Assembly: GCA_903825285.1 (NCBI GenBank)
Contig: CAIJZY010000037.1
Location: 1-45,523 of the forward strand
Direction: 5' to 3'
Source: an uncultured Opitutia bacterium
GTDB taxonomy: Bacteria; Verrucomicrobiota; Verrucomicrobiia; Opitutales; Opitutaceae
Length of the DNA stretch: 45,523 nt
Part shown: piece after piece, positions 41,801 through 45,523 of the stretch
Layout of the letters: each line of letters begins with the position of its first letter
How positions within the stretch are numbered: the stretch's first letter is position 1
Notes under the pieces: generated by a model
What the model was told of the DNA's origin: nothing
What the model saw: only the letters and a program-made list of their open reading frames with translations
Database searches by the model: none
Program-made: the position numbers and the translations under genes

Positions 41801-45523
<3,723 letters not shown>

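Overview
The window is high-GC bacterial chromosome (a hand-counted line inside the M61 peptidase gene is about 68% G+C). The best guess is an Opitutaceae-like member of Verrucomicrobiota. This is inferred from the mix of intracellular GH78 and GH29 glycosidases, an ECF sigma/FecR/STN-receptor cassette, a TPR-ExbB-ExbD operon and dense families of palindromic intergenic repeats. No marker gene was compared with a database, so the placement is tentative.

Layout. Positions 1-23.2 kb hold ordinary, mostly single-gene units: an alpha-L-rhamnosidase; an msrA gene broken by an in-frame TAG; an Hsp33-type chaperone; a pnuC-NadR-kinase NAD salvage pair; NAD-malic enzyme; TcdA; a TatD-type nuclease; SufE; a methyltransferase; an orphan membrane PAS histidine kinase; a NERD protein; a small secreted-protein operon that includes a 42-residue ORF; an alpha-L-fucosidase; an M61 peptidase; and a sigma factor overlapping its FecR regulator. 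At 23.2-29.6 kb there is a disturbed region. The STN-type TonB-dependent receptor expected after FecR has lost its plug and much of its barrel and changes frame at the junction. From that junction the DNA becomes markedly AT-richer. An S9-family peptidase with one in-frame TAA follows. A GC-rich RAYT-type (REP-associated tyrosine transposase) element with 30-bp inverted ends and a 103-bp-period duplicated left end has inserted at the peptidase 3' end. A low-GC membrane protein of unknown function closes the region. Positions 29.6-36.9 kb hold an M48 protease with a TerB-like tail, LemA, and a divergent TPR-ExbB-ExbD-unknown operon. From 37.0 kb to the right edge runs the information-processing block tRNA-Thr, tuf, tRNA-Trp, secE, nusG, rplK, rplA, rplJ, rplL and rpoB (rpoB cut by the window end).

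How it fits together. PnuC imports nicotinamide riboside and the kinase phosphorylates it. The sigma/FecR/receptor/S9-peptidase order is that of substrate-inducible TonB uptake with a dedicated peptidase, and it resembles the uptake and cleavage half of lasso-peptide isopeptidase loci. Here it is decayed: receptor deleted, peptidase interrupted. ExbB and ExbD would energise outer-membrane transport. The tuf-to-rpoB block is essential and looks intact.

Between genes, at least five repeat families recur: nested CCACGAA/CGCGGAT palindromes; elements of about 150-190 bp with TCATCCTGAGCG arms and a conserved inner GACACTC/GAGTGTC stem; Pseudomonas-REP-like GTGGGAGCGAG palindromes; GAACTCCGAGCTGCGAA repeats; and a 24-bp unit containing CCTGAGCCTGTCGAACGG. 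Three genes have their stop codon inside a 3' hairpin.
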